A DNA stretch of 16,071 nt, taken from JAVBQU01 sp031548675. Lineage in GTDB: Bacteria; Bacteroidota; Bacteroidia; Bacteroidales; P3. The notes under the pieces were generated by a model. It did not search any database. It saw only the letters and a list, made by a program, of their open reading frames with translations, and had not been told where the DNA came from. The stretch covers positions 1 through 16,071 of the forward strand of contig JAVBQU010000038.1 in NCBI GenBank assembly GCA_031548675.1. The letters run 5' to 3'. The position numbers and the translations under genes were made by a program. Positions 7,290 to 14,221 of the stretch are shown here, one piece after another; position 1 is the stretch's first letter, and each line of letters begins with the position of its first letter.

Positions 7290-7832
7290 TCACGCTTTCC
7301 ACAAAACATCTTGCTTCCCTTGTTCGTGTAAAAATTTTCGTGCTAAAGTAAACAAATAATCCGAAAGACGATTTACATATATGATTACCAAATTATCCAC
7401 ATGTTCTTCTTCTGATAATTTTATGATAATACGCTCTGCTCTGCGGCAAATGCAACGGGCAATGTGTGCATGCGAAGTTAAAACCGTACCACTCGGTAAG
7501 ATGAAATTTTGCAGTTCAGGAAGTTCCGAATCCATCATATCAATTTGGCTTTCGAGTAAAGCGATATCAGCATATATTAAATGAGGTAACTGCTTGGCAA
7601 CTTCTTTTTCTGTGGCTAATAAAGACTCTGCAATAAATAGCTTGCATTGAATGTTTTGTAAGAGTTTTTTCCGCTCGGTATTTTCATCCAAATCATGGAT
7701 GAGCCCTATGTAAGAACAAAGCTCATCCACAGTTCCATAAGCTTCAATCCGAGCATGGTATTTAGGAACGCGAGTTCCTCCGACTAATGAAGTTTGTCCT
7801 TTGTCGCCTGTTTTAGTATAGATTTTACTCAT
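7290..7832 (-). CDS. pduO: PduO-type cob(I)alamin adenosyltransferase
   Basis: This 180-residue protein is a full-length ATP:cob(I)alamin adenosyltransferase of the PduO/MMAB type, which makes coenzyme B12 (adenosylcobalamin) from reduced cobalamin and ATP. The motifs are intact: N-terminal ATP-binding TKTGDKGQTSLVGG (6-19), RIEAYGTVDELCSYIG (28-43), FILPSG (110-115), ARCICRRAER (125-134, with the ATP-contacting arginines) and YVNRLSDYLFTLAR (152-165). The likely client in Bacteroidota is methylmalonyl-CoA mutase, though none is in the window. No cobalamin riboswitch is visible upstream; the gap to the sulfatase gene is only 47 bases, so it may be read through from there. The ATG at 7832 fits the family start exactly. 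Confidence 0.95.
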   Translation of the reverse strand: MSKIYTKTGDKGQTSLVGGTRVPKYHARIEAYGTVDELCSYIGLIHDLDENTERKKLLQNIQCKLFIAESLLATEKEVAKQLPHLIYADIALLESQIDMMDSELPELQNFILPSGTVLTSHAHIARCICRRAERIIIKLSEEEHVDNLVIIYVNRLSDYLFTLARKFLHEQGKQDVLWKA

Positions 7833-7879
7833 GGTAATATTTTTTATTTCTGTATTAACTTATTTAAAAGCAATCTTGT

Positions 7880-9385
7880 TCATTCAAACTTGGGATTGAT
7901 AAATTCCCAGTCTCTAAGATGTGTAGGTTGATGTTCTTTTTGCAGAATATTTTCAAATTGCCTGACTAAATCAGGATATTGAGATGCTATATTATTCTGT
8001 TCTTTAGGGTCTATAGTCAAATTATAAATTTCCCACTCGGCTTGCTTATTTTTTGTTATATCGCTTTTTACGCCTTTCCAACTACCCATACGTATAGCAA
8101 CTTGTCCACCTTTTTCAGGATATTCGAAATACAAATACGAATGTTGTTTTTGTTGTTGAGGCTTGCCTAATAAAGTTGGTAAAAACGAAATACCATCTGT
8201 TTGGGGCGTTTTTACATGAGTTAAATCTGCCAAAGTAGCCATTAAATCGAATTGGGCAGAAACTAATTCGGAAGTTTTTCCGGCAGGTATTTTTCCTGTC
8301 CAACGGGCAATAAACGGGATACGGATACCGCCTTCATACAAATCCATTTTATAACCGCGAAAATCTCCTACGCTTTTGAAAAAATTGACATCAGCTCCAC
8401 CCGCCATGGGAAAAGTTGCCCCATTATCGCTGCTAAACATTACGATTGTATTTTTATCAAGGTCTAATGTTTTTAAAAGATTCATTATCTGACCTATAAT
8501 GCTGTCCGTATAACTAATCATGGCAGCATAGGTAGCCCGTGGATTTTTACAGGGTACATAGCCTCTATCTCCATAGTAAGGAGTTTCTTCAAATTTACCT
8601 AAATACTGTGCGACTGCTGATTCTGGAGCTTGCAATGATACATGCGGACCTGTATAGGGCAGATATAAAAAAAATGGTTTATTTTTGTTTTGCTTGATAA
8701 AAACCATTGTTTTCTCTGCCATTTTTTCTACCGAATACTCGTTGCCGATAAATTTTTTAAACTCTTCATCAGTAGCATTGTGGGAGATTTTTTGATGTAC
8801 TTTAATATAGCCGTTATGCAAAGTATCCCATTGTCCGTTTTCCCATAGGTGGCTAGGATAGAAATTATGTGCTTGTTTTTGGCACAAATAGCCATAGAAA
8901 TAGTCAAAACCTTGTTGGTTGGGACTTCCTGTATTGTTGCTCATGCCCAACCCCCACTTGCCAATAGCTCCGGTAACATAGCCGGCTTGCTTCATCATTT
9001 TGGGAATTGTAAATATGCCATCAGGCAGGGGCATCTGTCCGGCTTCGGTAGAATCTTCAAATCCTCCCAATTCATAATTACCCCGTATGTACGAATGTCC
9101 GGCATGTTTTCCGGTCATAAGCATGCAGCGCGAAGGGGCACTAACCGGAGCTCCTGAGTAATGCTGTGTAAAACGCATGCCTTCGGCAGCCAGTTTGTCA
9201 ATATTAGGAGTTTGTATTTTTTCCTGTCCATAACATCCGGGTTCTCCATAACCCATATCATCTAAATAAATATAAATAATATTGGGTTTGACAGCTGTCT
9301 GATTTTGTGAAAAAGAAATAGCTGGTATTGCCATAGCAACAGGGGCTGCCAGTGTCAATAGCGGTAATTTATGAGATTTTTTCAT
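7880..9385 (-). CDS. Periplasmic serine-type sulfatase (arylsulfatase family)
   Basis: From the ATG at 9385 the protein has 501 residues and a signal peptide (KKSHK then a hydrophobic stretch to about residue 26, SFS/Q). A longer reading from a TTG at 9403 overlaps the -7 box and is rejected. The sulfatase core is complete: PNIIYIYLDDMGYG (34-47, metal-binding Asp42/Asp43), the signature SAPSR (82-86) followed by CMLMTGKHAGHS, and MFSSDNG further on. The residue to be turned into formylglycine is Ser82, so maturation would need the radical-SAM enzyme anSME, typical of anaerobes; the FGE-like GldK in this window cannot do it. Length and layout are usual for family S1 exo-sulfatases acting on sulfated glycans. 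No type IX C-terminal sorting domain is seen, so the enzyme is probably periplasmic. The substrate is unknown and no glycan-utilisation (SusC/SusD) genes adjoin it. Confidence 0.93.
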   Translation of the reverse strand: MKKSHKLPLLTLAAPVAMAIPAISFSQNQTAVKPNIIYIYLDDMGYGEPGCYGQEKIQTPNIDKLAAEGMRFTQHYSGAPVSAPSRCMLMTGKHAGHSYIRGNYELGGFEDSTEAGQMPLPDGIFTIPKMMKQAGYVTGAIGKWGLGMSNNTGSPNQQGFDYFYGYLCQKQAHNFYPSHLWENGQWDTLHNGYIKVHQKISHNATDEEFKKFIGNEYSVEKMAEKTMVFIKQNKNKPFFLYLPYTGPHVSLQAPESAVAQYLGKFEETPYYGDRGYVPCKNPRATYAAMISYTDSIIGQIMNLLKTLDLDKNTIVMFSSDNGATFPMAGGADVNFFKSVGDFRGYKMDLYEGGIRIPFIARWTGKIPAGKTSELVSAQFDLMATLADLTHVKTPQTDGISFLPTLLGKPQQQKQHSYLYFEYPEKGGQVAIRMGSWKGVKSDITKNKQAEWEIYNLTIDPKEQNNIASQYPDLVRQFENILQKEHQPTHLRDWEFINPKFE

Positions 9386-9400
9386 AGAATTTTTAAAGTA

Positions 9401-9431
9401 CAAATATACAGAAATATATTTGCAAAATAAA
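9401..9431 (-). promoter_or_regulatory. Promoter of the sulfatase gene
   Basis: Minus-strand TATATTTG (9408-9401) is a perfect -7 box, 16 bases ahead of the chosen ATG. The best -33 match is TTTA (9431-9428) with a 19-base spacer, one base off consensus. The -33 part overlaps the T-rich tail of the upstream terminator, so the two transcription units are packed end to end. Confidence 0.55.
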
Positions 9432-9463
9432 AAAGCACTAAGTAGTGTTAGACTTAGTGCTTT
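9421..9463 (-). terminator. Intrinsic terminator of the barrel/propeller operon
   Basis: A perfect 12-base stem (9432-9443 with 9452-9463, arms AAAGCACTAAGT and ACTTAGTGCTTT) closes an 8-base loop. On the minus strand it is followed by a T-rich run (TTTTTTATTTT). It starts 19 bases after the stop codon of the last barrel gene and separates that operon from the sulfatase gene. Confidence 0.85.
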
Positions 9464-9482
9464 AATGCCAAGTAATATTTAT

Positions 9483-10073
9483 TTAGTTTAGGATATAACC
9501 TAATCTGAGAGACAAACCAAAATAAAATTTCATTCCCGAATCATCATTATAAGTTTCTGTTTCAAATGATTTTATGGCTAGAAAACCCCCTTGAAGACCA
9601 ACATCTAAAGAGAGCTTCTCAAAAAGTAGCCATTGATATCCTTCGCCAATACTAAAACTAGAAAAGCTACAAGTGGAATAATGGCGATAATGTACTCCAA
9701 AAATGGTATAAAAATTTTCATCCGAAAACCAAAAGGGTTGGGCTTTTATATTTGCAAGAAAAGAATATCCGGATTTATCATTAGAGAAATCTATATTATC
9801 GGAAAATATTAAATCTGTATTTACATAATAGGGTAATAATACCCCTGCTCCTAATTCGATGCCGAATGTCTTAGAAAATTTATGTTCCCATATAAAAGGT
9901 AATTCTCCACCAATAATAGAAACTACATCGGTTTTTAATATATTTGAGCTATTAGTCAGTTTTGCCGATTTTTTACTTTTCTGATAAAAAAGCGGTTCGT
10001 TTTGTTCTTGTGCAAAAGAACTGAAGCCGAGGAATAATGTAAGAATAAAAATAATTATAAAGTGCTTATTCAT
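9483..10073 (-). CDS. Predicted outer-membrane beta-barrel protein (copy B)
   Basis: This 196-residue protein is not one I can name. A signal peptide (MNKHFIIIFILTLFLGFSSFA, cut before QEQN) leads to a mature part made of alternating, aromatic-rich strands (for example KTFGIELGAGVLLPYY, YTIFGVHYRHYS, LSLDVGLQGGFLAI, MKFYFGLSLRLGYIL), the pattern of a small outer-membrane barrel. It is a diverged paralogue of the protein at 13267-13890: FGIELGAGVL against FGLEVGVGIL, and SGYSFL against SGFSFL, stand at matching places, and both end in short strands with a GY/GF turn. It is the last gene of a four-gene unit, 19 bases after a propeller-like gene and just before a terminator. Function unknown; a pore, anchor or scaffold for the secreted partners is possible. 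Confidence 0.7.
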   Translation of the reverse strand: MNKHFIIIFILTLFLGFSSFAQEQNEPLFYQKSKKSAKLTNSSNILKTDVVSIIGGELPFIWEHKFSKTFGIELGAGVLLPYYVNTDLIFSDNIDFSNDKSGYSFLANIKAQPFWFSDENFYTIFGVHYRHYSTCSFSSFSIGEGYQWLLFEKLSLDVGLQGGFLAIKSFETETYNDDSGMKFYFGLSLRLGYILN

Positions 10074-10092
10074 GATGTATCAAATTTTTGAG

Positions 10093-11634
10093 TTAATCTT
10101 CCAATGTTAGTTTAAGAAACGCAGGATTAGTATAACCCCTTGAACCAAAAAGCAATATTTCATTTGAATTAAGTTGGTCTATTACAGAAGGGAATACAAT
10201 ATGTTTATCTTCTCTGGCTGTTTTAATTTCTTTATACGTTTCGTTTCCGTTTTCATCAAAATTGACCATTATAAAATTCCCATTTTTAGGATTGAAACCT
10301 CCAAGAATATTTATTTTGTCGTAGTTATAAAATACTTTTACAGTGTTGTTCTTATCATATATTATTCCGCATACACCCGGTCTATATACGTCGTAATGTA
10401 TTTCTCTTGGTATTTTTTGCATCCAATTTACAGAGGCATCATCTTTAAAATTTGCCGCCATTATATCCCCAAAATAATAGGTATAACTGTTCCCAGTTTT
10501 TGAGTTATAATAAACAATTGTATATTTTTTTTCGCCAATAAGGGTGAATGTTCCATTATCCATCAATTTAATATCCTGTAATTCACAATAATGCTTTTCA
10601 AAATCATTTCCTTTTGCCATACTTTTTTTCATACTTTCCTGATCGCTTTCATTCATCCCTTTGGTAAGATATTTGAAATCAAAATTGTATAATTTAACAG
10701 ATGTAGAGGTCTGATTTTCGGGAGAGATTTTAGTTGAAAATACGCCAATTCCATTTTTCATACCTTCTTGCGAAAAAATGCCTGCATAAATCAGTTCGGA
10801 CTTATTATTTACGCCCAATTTACGTCCTACCGGATATTTACTTTCAGGAAATGTAACAGCAATAGGTTTTGGTTCCGGATTTTCTTTACTGTAAATAATC
10901 ACGTATGATTTACCTCGCTCGGGATTGCTATTCATTTCTTTTGTGTCCGTATAAGATCTGCCTTCAACAAACACATTGCCGAGATTATCTACAGCATATT
11001 GACCAAAAGAAAACATGTCTGAAACTCCTGAGCGGATGTTTCCATATTTTTGAAGTTCATTACATTTATTGTCATACACATTGAAGCCTGAACGTAAAAT
11101 TTCATTATCTTTATTTACAACGGAATAATAAATAAGTAGCTTTGATTTGTCTGGCGATAAAGCATAATTAAAAGTTGCCGGACGCCGATTGCTTTCTCCC
11201 TCATAATTCAATTCGGCAATTTTTTTTGGAGGATTTAATTCAAACTTTTCTTTATCCAAAGTTTGTACAAATAAATAATGCTTTTTTTGTTTTTTGTTTT
11301 GAAAAGATGAAAATATATGAACTTCGCCATTTAACATAATAGTAAATTCGGGAAATCTTTCGTTATCGCCTGTAGTTAAATCAAGTTCAAGGGTTTCAAT
11401 TTTTTGGGTACTAAGATTATAGCGGTATAGATATTCGGAATATAACCCATTATTGAGGTATTCATACTCGCCATTATTTCCAATAAAATCAAATGTCATT
11501 CTCTTTTGCTTGGCAGAAAGATTTTGTTTTTCACTCCAGTCTGTTTTGATTTTAATCGGAGATTCCGTTTGAGCTATTCCTGAAAAGGATAAAGTGGTAA
11601 AAACAAAAATAGAAAGTAATAGGGGGCTTCTCAT
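10093..11634 (-). CDS. Secreted propeller-like protein (copy B), unknown function
   Basis: The 513 residues begin with a type I signal peptide (MRSPLLLSIFVFTTLSFSGIAQ). The mature part is almost all short beta strands with recurrent blade-like units: YLYRYNLSTQKIETLEL, EVHIFSSFQNK, GNVFVEGRSY, SELIYAGIF, GTFTLIGEKKYTIVYY, NEILLFGSRGY. This suggests a beta-propeller of about six or seven blades, but I recognise no named family, enzyme motif or lipobox. The tail (NPAFLKLTLED) is not a type IX sorting domain. It is a close paralogue of the next gene upstream (11684-13228) along its full length, the best match being QKKHYLFVQTLDKEKF, identical in both. The gap between the two is 49 bases. Soluble periplasmic location is the simplest inference; it may work with the barrel encoded 19 bases downstream. 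Confidence 0.7.
   Translation of the reverse strand: MRSPLLLSIFVFTTLSFSGIAQTESPIKIKTDWSEKQNLSAKQKRMTFDFIGNNGEYEYLNNGLYSEYLYRYNLSTQKIETLELDLTTGDNERFPEFTIMLNGEVHIFSSFQNKKQKKHYLFVQTLDKEKFELNPPKKIAELNYEGESNRRPATFNYALSPDKSKLLIYYSVVNKDNEILRSGFNVYDNKCNELQKYGNIRSGVSDMFSFGQYAVDNLGNVFVEGRSYTDTKEMNSNPERGKSYVIIYSKENPEPKPIAVTFPESKYPVGRKLGVNNKSELIYAGIFSQEGMKNGIGVFSTKISPENQTSTSVKLYNFDFKYLTKGMNESDQESMKKSMAKGNDFEKHYCELQDIKLMDNGTFTLIGEKKYTIVYYNSKTGNSYTYYFGDIMAANFKDDASVNWMQKIPREIHYDVYRPGVCGIIYDKNNTVKVFYNYDKINILGGFNPKNGNFIMVNFDENGNETYKEIKTAREDKHIVFPSVIDQLNSNEILLFGSRGYTNPAFLKLTLED
11242..11280 (-). repeat. 39-bp identical tract shared by the two propeller genes (first copy)
   Basis: Bases 11242-11280 are identical to 12836-12874, in codons for the conserved FVQTLDKEKF region. 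A second identical tract of 27 bases pairs 10414-10440 with 12005-12031 (ASVNWMQK region). Flanking sequence is clearly diverged, so these are either strongly constrained codons or traces of recent gene conversion. Confidence 0.8.
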
Positions 11635-11683
11635 AAATATTATTTTTAAATTACTAAATTAATGCTTGCTGAATCTTAATCGC

Positions 11684-13228
11684 TTATTCTTCTAATTTTA
11701 CTTTTACAAATGCAGTGGAATACCCTTTAATTCCAAAAAATAAGATTTCGCCAGTATTAAGTTCTCCACTCACAGCTGGATAAACAGCAAATTTGTTAGT
11801 TTTTGTACTATGTATTTCTTTCCAACTTTCTTTGCCGTTTTCATCATAATTTACCATCATAAGTTTAAATTTAGAAGTGTTTTCTGTAAATGTAAGCCCC
11901 ATAAAGGTATCATTATTGTAAAATATTTTAGTTGAATTATCTTTACCATATAATACTCCACATGCTCCATACTGCATTTTATCATAGTCCAAATCTCTTG
12001 GTACTTTTTGCATCCAATTTACAGAGGCATCTTCCTTAAAATTTATAACCATGATATCTCCGTAATAAAAAAATGAGAAACTAGCTGCAGAACCTTGAGC
12101 ATATGAAATAGATGCAAATCTCCTTTCTCCTACTAATGTAAATGTACCATTATTCATAAACTTAATACTTTTTAGATAATATGGATATTTTTCAAACTCA
12201 TTTCCTTTTTCCATCTTTTTTTTCAGCTTTTCTTGTTTGCTTTCTTTCATCCCTTTTGTAAGGAAATCATAATTAAAATGCTGTAGTTTGAGATCTTCTG
12301 CGGTTTGGATTGATGTATTAATTTTAGTTGCAAAAACTCCAATACTGCTTAACATTCTTTTTTGAGAAAATAAACCGGCATAAATCAATTCTGATTTGTT
12401 GTTAACAGCTAACTCATCTTCCACAGGATATTTATTTTCTGGAAATGAAATGGAGATAGGATAAGGCTGAGGATTTTCCTTTTTATAAATAATTATATAG
12501 GGTTTACCTTGTTCAAGTGAATCTTTCATTTGGGCCATATCAACATAGGATTTACCTGCTACAAATACGTTGCCTGTATTATCTACCACAAAGTGTTTAA
12601 ACCAAAAAAATCCTGATACTCCTGAACTTATATTTCCATACTGTTGCAGTTCATTATAATCATTGTCATATAGAGCAAATCCAGAACGTAAAATTTCGCT
12701 ATTTTCATTTTTTATCGAATAGAAAATTAGTATTTTACATGAATCAGGGGATATTGCATAATTGAATTCTACTGGGCGACATTCATTTTCACCTTCATAA
12801 CTTAGTTCAGCTATTTTTTTTGCCGGATTTAGTATAAACTTTTCTTTATCCAAAGTTTGTACAAATAAATAATGTTTCTTTTGCTGTTTATTTTGAAAAG
12901 ACGAAAATACATACACTTTACTTTTTATCATTAGAGTGAATTCAGGGGATCTGATATTTTTCCCTGATGATAAATCTAATTCGATATTTTCAGTTTCTTG
13001 ACGATTCAAATTATATCGATACAGATATGGGGAATATCTTCCATTGTTAAAATATTCATTATTAGAATCATTTCCTATGAAATAAAAATCTCTTAGAGAT
13101 TCTGTCATTGAAATTTTTTGTTTGGGACTCCATTCCGTACTTACCTTTATGTTAGATTCAATTTGAGCTTCCAATAAGAAAGGTAGAGAAACAAAAGTAA
13201 AGATAAACAGGACTAATAAATTTTTCAT
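11684..13228 (-). CDS. Secreted propeller-like protein (copy A), unknown function
   Basis: This 514-residue protein has a signal peptide (MKNLLVLFIFTFVSLPFLLEAQ) and the same strand-rich layout as its neighbour at 10093-11634. Landmarks recur at equal spacing: EWSPKQK against DWSEKQN near the start, SSFQNKQQKKHYLFVQTLD in the first third, ILRSGF, GNVFVAGKSY, VNNKSELIYAGLF, and ASVNWMQKVPRD against ASVNWMQKIPRE. The two copies differ most in loops and in the Ser/Ala-rich stretch (SYAQGSAASFSFFYYGD) where copy B has a Tyr-rich one, hinting at different ligands. It comes 38 bases after barrel copy A. No catalytic motif is seen; binding or scaffolding is as likely as catalysis. Confidence 0.7.
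   Translation of the reverse strand: MKNLLVLFIFTFVSLPFLLEAQIESNIKVSTEWSPKQKISMTESLRDFYFIGNDSNNEYFNNGRYSPYLYRYNLNRQETENIELDLSSGKNIRSPEFTLMIKSKVYVFSSFQNKQQKKHYLFVQTLDKEKFILNPAKKIAELSYEGENECRPVEFNYAISPDSCKILIFYSIKNENSEILRSGFALYDNDYNELQQYGNISSGVSGFFWFKHFVVDNTGNVFVAGKSYVDMAQMKDSLEQGKPYIIIYKKENPQPYPISISFPENKYPVEDELAVNNKSELIYAGLFSQKRMLSSIGVFATKINTSIQTAEDLKLQHFNYDFLTKGMKESKQEKLKKKMEKGNEFEKYPYYLKSIKFMNNGTFTLVGERRFASISYAQGSAASFSFFYYGDIMVINFKEDASVNWMQKVPRDLDYDKMQYGACGVLYGKDNSTKIFYNNDTFMGLTFTENTSKFKLMMVNYDENGKESWKEIHSTKTNKFAVYPAVSGELNTGEILFFGIKGYSTAFVKVKLEE
12836..12874 (-). repeat. 39-bp identical tract shared by the two propeller genes (second copy)
   Basis: This is the partner of 11242-11280, in the same direction about 1.6 kb away. 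Recombination between the copies would delete or duplicate one propeller gene length and fuse the two paralogues in frame. Confidence 0.8.
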
Positions 13229-13266
13229 ATACTTATTGTTTGAGTTAATAAATTAAAAACGAAGTT

Positions 13267-13890
13267 CTAAAGTACAAACCCTATTTTAGCTACAATATTA
13301 AAAGCAGGACTAAACTTAGATTCGGGTTCTGACATATCTATTATATAATATCCTGCATTTGGTTCATCTTCAGCTTTAAAGGTAGGTCTATAGCAGGCTC
13401 CAAAATCGAAGCCAATTCCTAATAATAATCGATTCCATAATATCCAATCTTTTTCAACTCCCATTTGAAGGATATAACGTTTATCTTTCCCAAAAGAATT
13501 CATTCTGAATATTAAACTTACAGAAGGAGATTCGAGGTCTTTAGAGAAAACATAATAGCTAGGACGAAACAAAAAGCTAAAGCCTGAAGTAGCTTTAGGA
13601 TCAGGACCTTCATCTATGGGTTTGAAAACACTTCCATTGTAACTTGAAGTTAATATGCCAACTCCTACTTCTAATCCGAAATTTTTTCCAAAGAAATGCC
13701 CATATTGCAATCCCCAGTTTCCAAATAGATTTGTACCAAAATCTGTTGAAATATAATTTTTTCGAGCAGCTATGTCCCCATCATCCATGTATTTTGAAAT
13801 ATCATCATCTTGGCCATGTGTAGGGTTTGAGATAAATAAGAAAAGGGATAAAATGAAAACTAATGAAAAGAAAGTAGAAAGATGTTTCAT
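13267..13890 (-). CDS. Predicted outer-membrane beta-barrel protein (copy A)
   Basis: This 207-residue protein begins with a signal peptide (MKHLSTFFSLVFILSLFLFISNPTHG, then QDDD). The mature part has a short acidic lead (DDDISKYMDDGDIAA) and then amphipathic strands rich in Gly, Phe and Tyr: WGLQYGHFFGKNFGLEVGVGIL, SGFSFLFRPSYYVF, YILQMGVEKDWILW, LLLGIGFDFGACYR and the terminal FNIVAKIGFVL. This points to a small outer-membrane barrel. It is the first gene of the unit barrel-propeller-propeller-barrel and is paralogous to the last (9483-10073), though much more diverged than the two propellers are from each other. The single cysteine (GACYR) lies within a predicted strand. I do not recognise a named family. 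Confidence 0.7.
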   Translation of the reverse strand: MKHLSTFFSLVFILSLFLFISNPTHGQDDDISKYMDDGDIAARKNYISTDFGTNLFGNWGLQYGHFFGKNFGLEVGVGILTSSYNGSVFKPIDEGPDPKATSGFSFLFRPSYYVFSKDLESPSVSLIFRMNSFGKDKRYILQMGVEKDWILWNRLLLGIGFDFGACYRPTFKAEDEPNAGYYIIDMSEPESKFSPAFNIVAKIGFVL

Positions 13891-13927
13891 GCGATTAGTG
13901 ATAAATTTGTACTACAGATATTCTTTG

Positions 13928-13935
13928 CAAATATA
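13928..13935 (-). promoter_or_regulatory. -7 box of the barrel/propeller operon
   Basis: Minus-strand TATATTTG (13935-13928) is a perfect -7 element 37 bases ahead of the ATG at 13890. No TTTG is found 19-21 bases upstream, so the promoter may be weak or need an activator. The rest of the 331-base divergent gap (13891-14221) holds the hairpin at 14061-14084 and the promoter and leader of the PurF-like gene. Confidence 0.45.
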
Positions 13936-14060
13936 TAAATAATTCTGCGATTTTTATATATTTTTACTTATTGAATGGTTGTTTGTAGAAAATTTTGCAA
14001 GTTGATGGGAATGTTTTGCTTAGACTCTTTTATATTTTACTATCATAGAATTTTATGCAT

Positions 14061-14084
14061 ATCCTAAAAACCCATTTTCAGGAT
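14061..14084. other. Isolated hairpin in the divergent intergenic region
   Basis: ATCCTAAAAA and TTTTCAGGAT pair over 10 bases with one A-C mismatch around a 4-base loop (CCCA). On the plus strand it is followed by a moderately T-rich run, but no plus-strand gene lies upstream. It may be a protein-binding site for either divergent promoter, the end of an unseen small RNA, or chance. Confidence 0.25.
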
Positions 14085-14116
14085 TTTGTCGTTTTACATA
14101 TTTTTTATTTTTATAG

Positions 14117-14148
14117 ATTGTGAAAAACATGGAGTTTTAATACCTTTG
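14117..14148 (+). promoter_or_regulatory. Promoter of the PurF-like gene
   Basis: ATTG (14117-14120, one base off TTTG), 20 bases, TACCTTTG (14141-14148). The predicted start near 14155 gives a leader of about 65 bases. Confidence 0.68.
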
Positions 14149-14151
14149 CAC

Positions 14152-14181
14152 TTTGAAAGCCATAAAATTATTCCTTTCAAA
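14152..14181 (+). promoter_or_regulatory. Inverted repeat at the 5' end of the purF-like leader
   Basis: TTTGAAAG (14152-14159) pairs perfectly with CTTTCAAA (14174-14181) around a 14-base loop. It overlaps the predicted transcription start, so it could be an operator or a 5' mRNA hairpin. The stem is short and AT-rich. Confidence 0.3.
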
Positions 14182-14221
14182 AACATACTTTTATATTTTT
14201 ATTCTTTAAAAATCAATAATT

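Noticed and set aside
7833..7879. Cobalamin riboswitch upstream of the adenosyltransferase gene
   Set aside because: The gap is only 47 bases, AT-rich, with no B12-box-like sequence or stem structure of the needed size.
8849..9157. Plus-strand 102-codon frame within the sulfatase gene
   Set aside because: It is antisense to the conserved sulfatase core, with no promoter or leader and no protein-like motif.
10174..10503. Plus-strand 109-codon frame rich in Tyr, Phe and Ile, resembling a membrane protein
   Set aside because: It is antisense to the propeller-like gene; the hydrophobic look comes from reverse-reading its AT-rich codons.
7880..13228. Sulfatase and propeller-like proteins as cargo of the type IX system encoded at the left end
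   Set aside because: None has a C-terminal sorting domain; their C-termini end within the fold or in a short plain tail.
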